In this document: positions 7,649 through 17,162 of the stretch, in pieces | How the letters are laid out: each line of letters begins with the position of its first letter | Numbering within the stretch: the stretch's first letter is position 1 | Assembly (NCBI GenBank): GCA_964621785.1 | Contig: CAZUPD010000023.1 | Location: 1-64,000 of the forward strand | Length of the DNA: 64,000 nt | Direction: 5' to 3' | Source: JACKDW01 sp964621785 | Lineage (GTDB): Bacteria > Myxococcota_A > Polyangia > Nannocystales > Nannocystaceae | Made by a program: the position numbers and the translations under genes | Notes under the pieces: model-generated | The model's input: only the letters and a program-made list of their open reading frames with translations | Told to the model about the DNA's origin: nothing | The model's database searches: none

Positions 7649-10069
7649 ATGAGTCAGGTCCCCTCGTTGCGTCTACGTCTCGGCATCGCCCTGACGACCG
7701 CCGCGCTCATGATGACTGAGCTGCTGCTCACGCGGATCTTCTCGGTCACGATCTGGTATCACTTTGCCCTGTTGGCCATCTCGGTGGCCCTGTTTGGTTC
7801 GGGGATCGCCGCGGCTTGGGTGTACGTGCGTCGCCAGCGACTCGAACGTGCGAATCTCGGCGCTTGGCTCAGTGGCTGTGCAATCGCCCTCGCCATCTCG
7901 ATCGCCGTCGTCGATGTGGTGATGGTGCGACTGGCCCCGGATTGGTTTTCAGGCATGTTCGGCCTGTTTACGGTCATGACCCTGCGCCTCGGGCTTGTCT
8001 TTGTACTCGCCGCCGTTCCGTTTTTCCTCGGAGGTGTGGTCCTCGCGTTGTCGCTGGTACGACATCCATTGTATGTGCACCATATCTACGCGTGGGACCT
8101 GTTTGGGGCCGGCGTCGGGTGTTTGTTGGTAATTCCGGCTCTCGCGGTCTTCGGCGGGCCCTTGGCCCTGTGGAGCGCCGCCGGCCTCGCCTGTCTCGCG
8201 GCCATGCTGTTTGCCGGACCGCTGCGTCGACGGCTGGCCGGGGCACTGGCGACCGCCGCAATTTTGGTTGTTGTTGCAAGTATTGGCCAGACACAGGGGT
8301 TGTTTGCCCTGCGGGCGGCCAAGGGCATTGACCTCGAAAAGTTCCCCCCCGAGTTTGCCCGTTGGAACGCGTTTTCGCTGGTCAGCGTCCTCCCGGATCA
8401 CGGGTTTGTCGGCTGGGGTACAAGTCCCAAGTTTCGCGGGGACGTGCCCGAGCAAAAGACGCTGGTGATCGACATGAACGCGACCACCACGTTGACGCGA
8501 TTTACTGGTGATTTTGCCGAGGTCCCGCACCTTCGCTTTGACCTCACCGGATTTGTCTACCGCCTGCGCCCGGTCTCGGACCACGTCGCGGTGATCGGGG
8601 CGGGCGGCGGCAAGGATGTGTTGACCGCGTTGCAGGCCGGCGCGCGTCATGTGTCGGCCATCGAGATCAACCCGCTCATCGTCGAAGATGTGATGCGCGG
8701 GGCCTATCGCGACTATACCGGCGACCTCTACAACCGTTCGGACGTCAGCGTGGTCAACCGCGACGGGCGTACGTTTATGGAGCAGTCGGGCGAGGCCTTC
8801 GACATGATTCAGATCAGCATGGTCGATACCTCGGCGGCCACTGTGGCCGGTGCGTTTGCCCTGGCCGAAAATAGCTTGTACACGCAAGAAGCGACAACGT
8901 CGCTGATCGGTGGGTTGCGCCAACACGGAGTCCTGAGCCTATCGGCCCGCAGTTTTCCCGGCCTCTCGCTCGGGGCGCGTCTGGTGTCCTTAGGGCAAGC
9001 TGGACTGTGGGCCCACGGCGAGGATCCGGCAACGTCGATGATCGTCCTGCGCACCGTGGACGGCCTGTACAACATCCTCGTCCAGCGCGGCCCGATCCCC
9101 CCGGCGATCGTCGAAGCGACGCGGGTCCAAGCGCAGGCACTCGGGTTTGTCCCGGTCTACCTCCCGGGCGTCGACCCGGCCGAGTTGCCGCACGGCAGAT
9201 TTGATGAAGATCGGTGGATCGAGGCCACCTTGGCGGCAAACAGTCCTGCGGAGGTCGCCGCGGTTCAACGCACCTTTCCCCTCGATGTCAGTGCGCCGAC
9301 CGACGACCGGCCGTTTTTCTTTTACCAAAACCGCCTGCGCGACGTCGGCAAGGTGCTCACCGACCAAAACGCCCACCTTCTCGGCAACGGCTTGGCCGTG
9401 TTGTTACGCGTCCTGGTGATCGCGTTGTTTGGTTCGGCCCTGATGATCGCCGTTCCCTGGTGGCTGGCAAAAAGGACATCTTCGAAGGCCAGTCATCCGC
9501 CGATGACATGGTTTCTCTCCTATGCAGCCATTTTGGGGATCGGGTTCATGTTCGTCGAGATCGCCCTGATCCAGCGGCTCAACCTCTACCTCGGCCATCC
9601 GACGATGTCCCTGGTTGTTGTATTAGCAATTTTATTGCTCGGCGGCGGACTCGGCAGCCGTCTGATCGCCGGCTACCACACCCCGAAGCGCGCCCTGTGG
9701 TGGGGGCTTGGACTTATCATCGGCTATCTCGTGGTGGTCCTACAGTCGGGCTTGCTCCCGTGGTTGTTTGACCAAACCCGGCAACTTCCCCTGGGCGGGC
9801 GGGCAGGTGTCGCCGCGGCCGTCGTCGCGCCGGGTGCTCTGGCCCTCGGTACCGCGCTCCCGGCGGGGATGCGGGCGGTCGCAAGTCAGATGCATCTGCA
9901 ACTTCCATGGTTTTGGGCGGTTAACGGGGCGACCTCGGTTTTGGGCACGGTGCTGGCGACCTTGACTGCGATCCACGGAGGGTTCACGGCTGCTGGCTGG
10001 GTCGCGTTGCTCGCCTACGCGCTCGCCTGTGTCTGTGTGCCCAAGATGACCGCCGCTGCAAAACGATGA
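7649..10069 (+). CDS. membrane protein with spermidine synthase-like domain
   Basis: 806 aa from ATG 7649, preceded by AAGAAGG at a good distance; an upstream TTG at 7625 is less likely. Six or so hydrophobic helices (residues 10-215) precede a Rossmann methyltransferase-like domain with VIGAGGGKDVL (a SAM-type glycine loop), IEINPLIV and VNRDGRTFM. A second set of membrane helices fills the C-terminal third. This MFS/SpeE-like arrangement is widespread in myxobacteria and its reaction is not established. The catalytic Asp of true spermidine synthases is replaced in the region DMIQISMVDT, so polyamine synthesis is uncertain. The stop overlaps the next start (ATGA). Confidence 0.8.
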   Translation: MSQVPSLRLRLGIALTTAALMMTELLLTRIFSVTIWYHFALLAISVALFGSGIAAAWVYVRRQRLERANLGAWLSGCAIALAISIAVVDVVMVRLAPDWFSGMFGLFTVMTLRLGLVFVLAAVPFFLGGVVLALSLVRHPLYVHHIYAWDLFGAGVGCLLVIPALAVFGGPLALWSAAGLACLAAMLFAGPLRRRLAGALATAAILVVVASIGQTQGLFALRAAKGIDLEKFPPEFARWNAFSLVSVLPDHGFVGWGTSPKFRGDVPEQKTLVIDMNATTTLTRFTGDFAEVPHLRFDLTGFVYRLRPVSDHVAVIGAGGGKDVLTALQAGARHVSAIEINPLIVEDVMRGAYRDYTGDLYNRSDVSVVNRDGRTFMEQSGEAFDMIQISMVDTSAATVAGAFALAENSLYTQEATTSLIGGLRQHGVLSLSARSFPGLSLGARLVSLGQAGLWAHGEDPATSMIVLRTVDGLYNILVQRGPIPPAIVEATRVQAQALGFVPVYLPGVDPAELPHGRFDEDRWIEATLAANSPAEVAAVQRTFPLDVSAPTDDRPFFFYQNRLRDVGKVLTDQNAHLLGNGLAVLLRVLVIALFGSALMIAVPWWLAKRTSSKASHPPMTWFLSYAAILGIGFMFVEIALIQRLNLYLGHPTMSLVVVLAILLLGGGLGSRLIAGYHTPKRALWWGLGLIIGYLVVVLQSGLLPWLFDQTRQLPLGGRAGVAAAVVAPGALALGTALPAGMRAVASQMHLQLPWFWAVNGATSVLGTVLATLTAIHGGFTAAGWVALLAYALACVCVPKMTAAAKR

Positions 10070-11808
10070 CGATGTCACGCGTACCCAAGGCCAGGGCCGT
10101 CCGAGTCGCGGCCGCCGTAACGATCGTCGGAGTCGTGGTGTGGCTACGTCTCCCAGGGCTGTTTGCCGGCTACGCACTCGACGACTACGCCCACCTAGCG
10201 ATGTTGTCCGGAGAGTACCCACTGGAGCGAGGGTGGTGGGATCTATTTAACTTTGTCGACGGTACGCCAGGCGAGGTCTCGGCACTGCAAGCATTTGGCA
10301 GCCTTCCGTGGTGGGCCGACCCGAACCTCCGACTCGCGGCCCTGCGACCGTTGGCGAGTTTGCTGACCGCAATCGACGTATGGCTGTTTGGCCACAATCC
10401 TGTGGTTGCCCACCTGCATTCGCTCGCATGGCTATTTGCCCTGTTTGCGGCCTATTTAACTTGTATTCGCAAGTTTCTTCCAGCAGCGAGCATGGGCCTG
10501 GCACTGTTTGCCCTCGATGAGAGCCTCACCCTCCCACTCGCGTGGCTCGCCAACCGCAATGCCCTCGTGTGTGGGCTGTTGGTCCTGGTGAGTGTCAGTC
10601 TCTACGTCAGCGGGCGCGAACGCGAGATGATACGCGGGAAAAATCGTTGGTCGCTATGGTCGACCTTCAGTCTCGGCCTCGCCCTCTTCTGTGGTGAGCA
10701 GGCTGTATGCGGAATATTGTGTATTTGCATGTATGAATGGCTCGGGCGCGCCCCGGGGACGCGGTCTTTCCGGGGCCTGATCGCACCGGCCTTGGTGACC
10801 GCCGCCTATGTCTCGGCCCATGTCGCGTTGGGGTACGGTGCCCGCAATACGGGGGGATACCTCGATCCGTTTGGCGAGACCATGGCGTTTGTCGCCGCGG
10901 CTCCGGGTCGGTTTTGCAGCCTTCTGGGCGAAGTTGTGTTCGCCGTCCCGGCACTTGCGAGCGAGGGGGCGGGCTGGGTGTTCCCCATGGGCCTACTCGC
11001 CCTCAGTCTGATGGCTGCGATCGCGTTTGTCCTCCCGAGCGATCTCAGGCGGCACGCGAAGTGGTTGTCCGCATCATCATGTATGTGCATTTTACCTGCG
11101 CTTGCTTCACCACCTTCGTCCCGACTCTTGGTTCTGGCGAGCCTGTGGTGGAGTTGTGTCCTCGGTGTGTTGTTGCACCGGCTGTGGCGGGCGTGCGTGC
11201 ATCGCAGGCAGGGCCACGCCGGGGTGTGGGTGGTCGCCGGGGTCTTGTTGGGGATCCACGCAGTGGTCGCGCCGATGTGGGCACGCTCCGAAGGAAAGGG
11301 ATTTGTCGCGTCATCCACCGGTCTACAGCGCGGTGCTTCCGAGGCGGCGCTCGCAGATTCCCGTCGCGTCATTGTTGTGCGTACACATGATATCGCATCG
11401 ATGCTGTATGTGGCCCGCGCCCGCCACGAGGGAGGAGTTGACCTCCCGGACGCGTGGTGGACACTCTCGGCTGCCCCGGGGCCCCACACCCTGATCGTAC
11501 ATCGTCCGACGCAGCTGGAGCTCCACATACCACGAGGTCTGTTGTCCTCTCCGACAGCGCGGTTTTTTCGCCGCCAGCCCAATCTCCGCGTTGGCGAGCA
11601 GATTGAGCTCGGCGAGGGTGTACGGGTGGAGATTCTGGAAATCGGGTGGTGGGGCCCAACCCGGGTTGGCATCACATGCACCCCTGAGGTCTGCAATCAG
11701 ATACAGTGGCTCCAAATCATTGCAGGTACAATTAAATCAGTGCCACCGCCGCGGGAGGGACTCGTGCTGCCGTTGCCCGTCCCGACCGCTGTCGGGTCGG
11801 AGTCGTAG
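10066..11808 (+). CDS. polytopic membrane protein, GT-C glycosyltransferase-like
   Basis: 580 aa. The protein begins with a hydrophobic helix and then LFAGYALDDYAHLAML. An acidic DD motif in the first outer loop is typical of GT-C transferases that use polyprenyl-phosphate sugars. About ten further transmembrane segments follow, then a soluble extracytoplasmic tail from about residue 400. The ATG overlaps the TGA of the spermidine-synthase-like gene by four bases, so the two proteins are likely translated together and may act on the same envelope process. Family assignment is by architecture only. Codons for Cys-Met-Cys at two of its motif sites (10720 and 11080) are set by the TGYANNTRCA palindrome. 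Confidence 0.65.
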   Translation: MTMSRVPKARAVRVAAAVTIVGVVVWLRLPGLFAGYALDDYAHLAMLSGEYPLERGWWDLFNFVDGTPGEVSALQAFGSLPWWADPNLRLAALRPLASLLTAIDVWLFGHNPVVAHLHSLAWLFALFAAYLTCIRKFLPAASMGLALFALDESLTLPLAWLANRNALVCGLLVLVSVSLYVSGREREMIRGKNRWSLWSTFSLGLALFCGEQAVCGILCICMYEWLGRAPGTRSFRGLIAPALVTAAYVSAHVALGYGARNTGGYLDPFGETMAFVAAAPGRFCSLLGEVVFAVPALASEGAGWVFPMGLLALSLMAAIAFVLPSDLRRHAKWLSASSCMCILPALASPPSSRLLVLASLWWSCVLGVLLHRLWRACVHRRQGHAGVWVVAGVLLGIHAVVAPMWARSEGKGFVASSTGLQRGASEAALADSRRVIVVRTHDIASMLYVARARHEGGVDLPDAWWTLSAAPGPHTLIVHRPTQLELHIPRGLLSSPTARFFRRQPNLRVGEQIELGEGVRVEILEIGWWGPTRVGITCTPEVCNQIQWLQIIAGTIKSVPPPREGLVLPLPVPTAVGSES

Positions 11809-11823
11809 GTCAGGCGCTCTCAA

Positions 11824-13551
11824 TCAAGCGTTGCCCGTGGGCGGGGTCGAGCTGGCTCCTGCGTTCGTGGCGTCGGTCGAGGTGGGTTGCTCGGTTGCGA
11901 CGGTGAGGGCGGGCTCTTTGCCCTTGGGGAGCAGCGCGAGTAGGGCCTGTTGTGTCTCGTGTTGGATTTTGGCGACCAAGTCGCTAAACACCCGCAGCTC
12001 GCCCATCTCGACCTGGCGACCATCTAAAAATCGCTGGCTGAGGATCAGGTCGACGTGCTGTAAACGGCGCTGGAATGCGTTGAACAGGGCGAGGCGGGCT
12101 GCAGCTCGGGCCCCGGCGGTTTCGACGATATGCCCGTTGAACCGGAGTTTGGCCAGCGCGGTAAACAGGACTCCGCTGGCGCCGAACAACAGCTCCGCCA
12201 GCGTGTTGGGATTTTTGCCGAACGCGACCATGTAGATCGCGATCCCGGTCGCACCGAGTCCGAGGATGAACACGGCCACGGTCATTCCGACCGAGATCCA
12301 TGTCGCCACGCCGTCACCCAACGCGATCAACTTCATGTGTTCGCGGTGACGTTTGTCGAGTTCTTCGGCGAACAGACGGCGTTGATCGAGGGATTGGCTG
12401 CGCTCTTTGATCCGGTCGAACGCCCGTTGACCGCCGAGTTCGACAAACAGGGTCCGGGCAGCCTGTTCCCGCTCCGGGTTGCCGCAGTGCAGGTGCTTAT
12501 CGAGGGCGGCGACGACTTCGGAACGCGGCATCACCCGCAGGGCATCGGCGTAGCGGCTGAGTTTGGCCGGGTGCTCGGTGACCGCTTCCAAGACTGCGTT
12601 CAACGCTTTTTCGGCCCCGATGAGGCGTTCCAAAGCCCGCGCCGCTTCGACAAACACACCCGGGCTCGGGTTGCCGAGTTCTTCCATCAGAAGCTCGGTC
12701 TGGGGAACGCCCAACAGGCCCATCGCCCGTACGGCAAACCCGATCATGTCGTAGAAGCGACGGTCGCGACGACGGGTGACGGCAAATCGGGCGAGTGTGT
12801 GGGAGGCTTCTCGCGCCCGTGGCGAGTTGCGAAATTTGCCGAGTACCCACAGCGCATCCCAGGTGTGGCTGGCAAAGTCGGCGTCGTCGACCTGCTTTTT
12901 GACCCCGTCGAATGCGGCCAACAGCGGGATGGCCCGAAGGGCACGTAAGGCGGCGGCGGTGGTGTCGTGGGGGTTGTAGTCGTCGTCATCCCACTCGGCG
13001 ACGACAAATGTATCGGCGACGGGAAATGGAGTGTTGCCACCTTCGAGTGCCCACAGCAGAGCCTGTTCGCATGGTTGGTCCCCGTGTTTGGCACCGAGCG
13101 CCCAGCACAGGCAGCGGATCAACAGATGTTCATCGGCATCGACCCGCAAATCCTTGCTGCGGGCGCGCGCCCAGTCGTATTGATCCGACGTCCCGACAGC
13201 GGTGGCGAGGACCCAGTAGCGGACCCAGTGGTTTTGCTCGTGCGTGCGGTCGGAGAAACGTTGGATCAGGTCGCGCGCTTCGGGATGTTCTTCGGTGACT
13301 GCGACGAGCACAGAGACCTGCCACGACCGTGACCACGATTCCGGAGAGTTGCTGTCTTCGGTCCGCCCGGGCTTGAGCTCGAGTCGTAAAAGCTCGACTA
13401 ACTGGGTTCGTAATTCGTGGCGGACATCCGACCGAAGATGCGGTAGGAGGTCCATCAACTCGCGCCGTGCCTGCTCACTCCCGGTGCGCAGGATCTCGAG
13501 CATCTGGTCGATCGTCGGAGTCTGTGTCAGGGTCGTCGGAGGCTGAAACAC
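11824..13551 (-). CDS. HEAT-like helical repeat protein with C-terminal membrane anchor
   Basis: 575 aa with a GTG start. Residues 10-400 consist of helical pairs resembling HEAT/armadillo repeats (DVRHELRTQLVELLRLEL, PRAREASHTLARFAV). Two hydrophobic segments (ISVGMTVAVFILGLGATGIAIY, quoted in part, and LLFGASGVLFTALAKL) follow near residue 425-475, then a helical tail ending in a Pro/Thr-rich stretch. This suggests a membrane-anchored scaffold with its repeat domain in the cytoplasm. No catalytic motif is seen. It converges with the GT-C-like gene (15 bp gap) and no specific partner can be inferred. Confidence 0.7.
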   Translation of the reverse strand: MFQPPTTLTQTPTIDQMLEILRTGSEQARRELMDLLPHLRSDVRHELRTQLVELLRLELKPGRTEDSNSPESWSRSWQVSVLVAVTEEHPEARDLIQRFSDRTHEQNHWVRYWVLATAVGTSDQYDWARARSKDLRVDADEHLLIRCLCWALGAKHGDQPCEQALLWALEGGNTPFPVADTFVVAEWDDDDYNPHDTTAAALRALRAIPLLAAFDGVKKQVDDADFASHTWDALWVLGKFRNSPRAREASHTLARFAVTRRRDRRFYDMIGFAVRAMGLLGVPQTELLMEELGNPSPGVFVEAARALERLIGAEKALNAVLEAVTEHPAKLSRYADALRVMPRSEVVAALDKHLHCGNPEREQAARTLFVELGGQRAFDRIKERSQSLDQRRLFAEELDKRHREHMKLIALGDGVATWISVGMTVAVFILGLGATGIAIYMVAFGKNPNTLAELLFGASGVLFTALAKLRFNGHIVETAGARAAARLALFNAFQRRLQHVDLILSQRFLDGRQVEMGELRVFSDLVAKIQHETQQALLALLPKGKEPALTVATEQPTSTDATNAGASSTPPTGNA

Positions 13552-13731
13552 CGGGCTCGATTGTATCTTGAAATACCCGACACTGGCCTATACAAACGTC
13601 ACGTTCGCGCGCATGTCAGCGATGTGCATGCAAACAATCTCGACGGGCGCAGGTGGCCGGGTTCGATCACCAGCGGTGATGTCGATTTCAGCGCGCTACG
13701 TCGCCCGGGAGATGTAGTACCCTGCCAGCCT

Positions 13732-14439
13732 ATGTCGCGTGGTCGTTTGTTTGTTTTCGATCGCTATCTGCCGTTGTTTGATCCCGACAAGTTTAACGAT
13801 GTCGGGTTCTACCAAGAGCTCGAATCGATCGGATACCGCCAGATATTGCTCGGGGGCACCGGGGCTGCCAACCTCGCGGGCTTGGTCGCGGAGCTCAAAG
13901 CCCAGACCAACCTGCAGGTGTGCCTGTATCCGGCTGGTCCGGATTCCGTCGCGCCGGCCGATGTCGTGATCATGCCGGATGTGATGAACTCGAACTCCCA
14001 CTACGCCCGCCCCTGTGGGTCCGGCTCGGTGGCCACCGCGATGAACATTCGTCGCCAGGGGCTCAACTATGTGCCGGTCGCCTACATCATCATGGGCAAC
14101 TCGACCGCGCGGTGGTACTTCGACGCCTACCTGTTGCCTTCGAACAAGATTTTGCTGGGCTACGCCAACTATGCACATATGGTGGGCTATCCCTATCTCG
14201 CGCTCGACTACGAAGATCCGAAGATCGATATCGACGCCAAACTCATCGCCGAGCTCAAGCAGATCGGCGAGATGCGTCTGGTCGTCTCCGACGAGTTCAC
14301 GCCCGAGACTGCAGCCAATGCGCTCGCCGTGGGGGCCGATACCGTGATCACGCCCTCCGATGTCTATGAGGAAGCCGGCGGGCTTGTTCAAGCTCTCGAG
14401 CTCGCGCGGGTATTTTACGATAAATTACTCAAGCAATAG
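13732..14439 (+). CDS. geranylgeranylglyceryl/heptaprenylglyceryl phosphate synthase family
   Basis: 235 aa from ATG 13732. The open frame extends further upstream but without homology. The TIM-barrel family pattern is clear: LLGGTGAANLAG, then LYPAGPDSVAPADVVIMPDV, NSNSHYARPCGSGS, YVPVAYIIMGNSTARW, NKILLGYANYAHMVGYPYLALDYE and AVGADTVITPS. GGGPS/PcrB enzymes join a polyprenyl diphosphate to sn-glycerol-1-phosphate, the first step of archaeal-type ether lipids; group II members occur in some bacteria. A UbiA-family gene lies 6 kb away and could supply a second prenylation, but this is only inference. Downstream, the cyclase gene starts 11 bp after the stop. Confidence 0.8.
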   Translation: MSRGRLFVFDRYLPLFDPDKFNDVGFYQELESIGYRQILLGGTGAANLAGLVAELKAQTNLQVCLYPAGPDSVAPADVVIMPDVMNSNSHYARPCGSGSVATAMNIRRQGLNYVPVAYIIMGNSTARWYFDAYLLPSNKILLGYANYAHMVGYPYLALDYEDPKIDIDAKLIAELKQIGEMRLVVSDEFTPETAANALAVGADTVITPSDVYEEAGGLVQALELARVFYDKLLKQ

Positions 14440-14450
14440 TGTAGGTACAT

Positions 14451-16100
14451 TTGGTGGTGGCGAGTCGACAACCCAGTGCGTCCAACCCTTTGCTCATGTC
14501 GGGCGCGATCAAGCTGTTGGCCAGCCCGAATCGCTCGAGAACCGCCCGGGCGCCGCGGCCCCTCCCCAAAACACTATGGTCGACGTTTTTCGGGGCGATA
14601 GCGATTGGCTCGACGGCGGCGGCGGTCGGTGCCTACTACATCACCCTGACGGTCGTGTTTCCACCGGGGGCACTTTCGATATTTCTCGCCATCTTGGCGG
14701 GGTTTGTCGGGCTTTCGATCGTGGCGATGGCGATCGCCCACAACCGACTGACGCGCAAGTTAGTCGCGTGGATCGACCAGCCCGGCGATACTGTCGACCT
14801 CGACGCCTGGCGCCAGGCCCTCAACTACCCGGTGATGATGTCGATTGCCATCGGTGTCGCGGCGCTCTTGGTATGTGTCCTTTCGGCCGTGTTGACGACG
14901 GTGTTTGTCGGTGGTGCCCTGCTCATTCACATCATCGTCGGGGGGGTACTCGCCGGGATTTTAGATGCACTGTTTGCCTGGATGTTCATCGAGCATCGCA
15001 TGCGACATGTCCTTCGCGCCATGGCCGCGCGCAATCCGTTGTTGCCGGTTTCCGGCCCCCGGATCATCGGGATCGGGATCGGCACCAAGATGGCGATCGT
15101 CATTGTCGGCGTGAGCGTGGTCGGTGCAGTTGTTGCAGGTACACTGGCCTATCGGGGTGCCGAGGCTGCAGTCGCCGGAGGTGGTCTCGAGGGACTCGCG
15201 CTCCGGATCTTTGGCGTGACGGTACTCGGGTTGCTCGTCTCACTCAGTGGTTGCCTGTTGGTCGCGCAGCAAGCAACGGTCACGCTCCAAGAACTGACGG
15301 AAATGCTGACCAACCTCAGCCCGGAGGGTTATAGCCAGCGGGCACTGCCCTGCGACGGCGACGAGACCGGACACCTGATGTCCGCGGTCAATCGCATGCT
15401 CGACGGGCTCGAAGAGCGCGAGTTTATCAAGGATGCATTTAGCCGCTATGTCACTCGCCAAGTGTCCGATGTGGTCCTGCAGGGCGGCCTCGACTTGGGT
15501 GGTGAGATGCGCCAGGTGACGATCCTGATGGCCGATATTCGCGGGTTCACCTCGATGTCTGAGGAGATGGCTCCAAAGACAGTCGTCAAGCTTCTCAACC
15601 GGTACTTCACCGCCATGGTGGAGGCCTGCATGGAACACGATGGGCTGATCGACAAGTTTATCGGCGATGCCATCATGGTGGTGTTTGGCGCTCCCGCGCG
15701 GACCGAGCCCGAGGTCTCGGCCCTCAGCGCGGCCCGGGCTGGACTCGCTATGAACAGGCGCCTACTGATGCTCAACTGCAAACTACAGGCGGAGGGGCTC
15801 GACCCGCTGCGCATTGGTATCGGGATCCATTCGGGCGACGCGATCGCGGGCAACATCGGGTCACCGCAGCGCCTCAACTACACAGTCATCGGCGACGCCG
15901 TCAATATCGCGGCCCGGATCGAGACCGCGTCGAAGGAACTCGCGCAAAACCTGTTGATATCAGAGGAAACGCGCAAACTACTCGGAGAGCAGGCGATTGT
16001 GGGCGTCGGTGAAGTTGTTCAACTCAAGGGCAAGTCGAAACCGACGCGGGTCTTTCCGCTGATGGGGTTACGCGAGGACGCCTCGGTCGAGGCGGTGTAG
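14451..16100 (+). CDS. membrane-bound class III adenylate cyclase
   Basis: 549 aa with a TTG start (GTG at 14454 or 14457, or ATG 14496, are alternatives). Four to six transmembrane helices fill residues 40-270. A HAMP-like linker (VTLQELTEMLTNLSPEGY) leads to a cyclase catalytic domain at about 360-535. The metal-binding Asp residues are in ILMADIRGFTS and FIGDAIMVVFGAP. The adenine-selecting Lys and Asp are in DKFIGD and VIGDAVNIAARIE, so ATP rather than GTP is the expected substrate. It would turn a membrane or periplasmic signal into cAMP. A copy of the TGYANNTRCA palindrome (14440-14449) overlaps its 5' end. Confidence 0.9.
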   Translation: MVVASRQPSASNPLLMSGAIKLLASPNRSRTARAPRPLPKTLWSTFFGAIAIGSTAAAVGAYYITLTVVFPPGALSIFLAILAGFVGLSIVAMAIAHNRLTRKLVAWIDQPGDTVDLDAWRQALNYPVMMSIAIGVAALLVCVLSAVLTTVFVGGALLIHIIVGGVLAGILDALFAWMFIEHRMRHVLRAMAARNPLLPVSGPRIIGIGIGTKMAIVIVGVSVVGAVVAGTLAYRGAEAAVAGGGLEGLALRIFGVTVLGLLVSLSGCLLVAQQATVTLQELTEMLTNLSPEGYSQRALPCDGDETGHLMSAVNRMLDGLEEREFIKDAFSRYVTRQVSDVVLQGGLDLGGEMRQVTILMADIRGFTSMSEEMAPKTVVKLLNRYFTAMVEACMEHDGLIDKFIGDAIMVVFGAPARTEPEVSALSAARAGLAMNRRLLMLNCKLQAEGLDPLRIGIGIHSGDAIAGNIGSPQRLNYTVIGDAVNIAARIETASKELAQNLLISEETRKLLGEQAIVGVGEVVQLKGKSKPTRVFPLMGLREDASVEAV

Positions 16101-16324
16101 GCCGACACGTACGGCGCAGTGCGAGTCTCGAGCGTTCTTTCGTGTAACTGTCAACCGATTTCAATGTGCTCGCAAAGACACGTCCGGTAGAACATGGTGC
16201 ATGTGTCCGGGTGTGCGCCGAGATTGACCGGACCACTGTCGGTTGATCGTGAAACATGGTTGGAAGTTCATCCGCCGGCAGGTAGCCTGGTTGGGTGGGT
16301 GATGGGCGGCAGGAGATCGAACGG

Positions 16325-16984
16325 GTGCAATGGTCGATGCGACAGGTTACCTGGTCGAAAGAGCATGCCGTCCAAGCACTCGACGCACTGTCCCAAACTG
16401 TCGAGCAAGTTTGTCGCGTTCACTTTCCCCACGCGGCTGGCTACCGGATCCAGCGGGCGTCGATCTCCGGCTTGATCGAGGGGCGGCGCGTGGTGATCGT
16501 CGGCGACGAGATCGAAGCGTTGGTCAGCGCCCAGTGTTTTGATGTGTCTACAACAGATACTGTCGAGACGCAGCGCGAGGTTCGGTTGGTGGCCGTCGTC
16601 CGAAGGACGACTCCCGAGCCGACTCCGACACCCTGGCTCACGCTGATGGCCGAGCGGCCAGGCTGGACCCTCTTCCTCGGCACGGTGTTGTTCTTTGCCC
16701 TGCTCGGCCAACTGTGGGTCCCGGGGATTGAGGGGTACTTCCGTCTTTCGATGATGATGAGTTTCCTCGTCATGATGGCGCCGGCAGTCGCGTGGATGAT
16801 GGGCGCGCGGGTCGGGATGTTGCCCGAAGCGCTCGAGACAGCGGGCACGAGCGGATGGGCGAGCCTGCCCCCGGCCCTGCAACCGCAACATCACTCACGT
16901 TGGCGGGCACTCAAAAGGTGCGTGCATGATCAACAGCGTGTGGTCGACAGCCGCCGTAGTTTGCCGTTTCGCCGGTCTGTGTGA
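16325..16984 (+). CDS. uncharacterised protein with two membrane helices
   Basis: 219 aa if started at the GTG 16325, which has AGGAG nine bases upstream; ATG 16337 is the other candidate. An N-terminal soluble region of about 105 residues precedes two hydrophobic segments (WTLFLGTVLFFALLGQLWV and LSMMMSFLVMMAPAVAWMM), joined by a short loop. The tail is basic. No family is recognised. A comparable open frame on the opposite strand lacks membrane-like or conserved sequence and is treated as a shadow. The strand choice is supported by the clean hydrophobic segments only. Confidence 0.5.
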   Translation: MQWSMRQVTWSKEHAVQALDALSQTVEQVCRVHFPHAAGYRIQRASISGLIEGRRVVIVGDEIEALVSAQCFDVSTTDTVETQREVRLVAVVRRTTPEPTPTPWLTLMAERPGWTLFLGTVLFFALLGQLWVPGIEGYFRLSMMMSFLVMMAPAVAWMMGARVGMLPEALETAGTSGWASLPPALQPQHHSRWRALKRCVHDQQRVVDSRRSLPFRRSV

Positions 16985-17162
16985 CCTGTTGTTGTGCTCG
17001 GCCAACAACCGTCGGACCTGTGCCTGTACAACGAGATATGCGCGATAGTGCCGGTTGTTTTCGCGCGGTGCGCGAGATGGTGCTTGACGCGGATCCCGAG
17101 TCTCGCCGAAGCTCGCCCACGTCGCGTCGGGCTAGGCAACGTCCACGCGATGTGTGCGAGTC

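Noticed and set aside
16268..16894. 208-aa minus-strand frame opposite the two-helix membrane protein
   Set aside because: Composition is Arg/His/Pro-rich without structure, while the plus strand shows two clean membrane helices.
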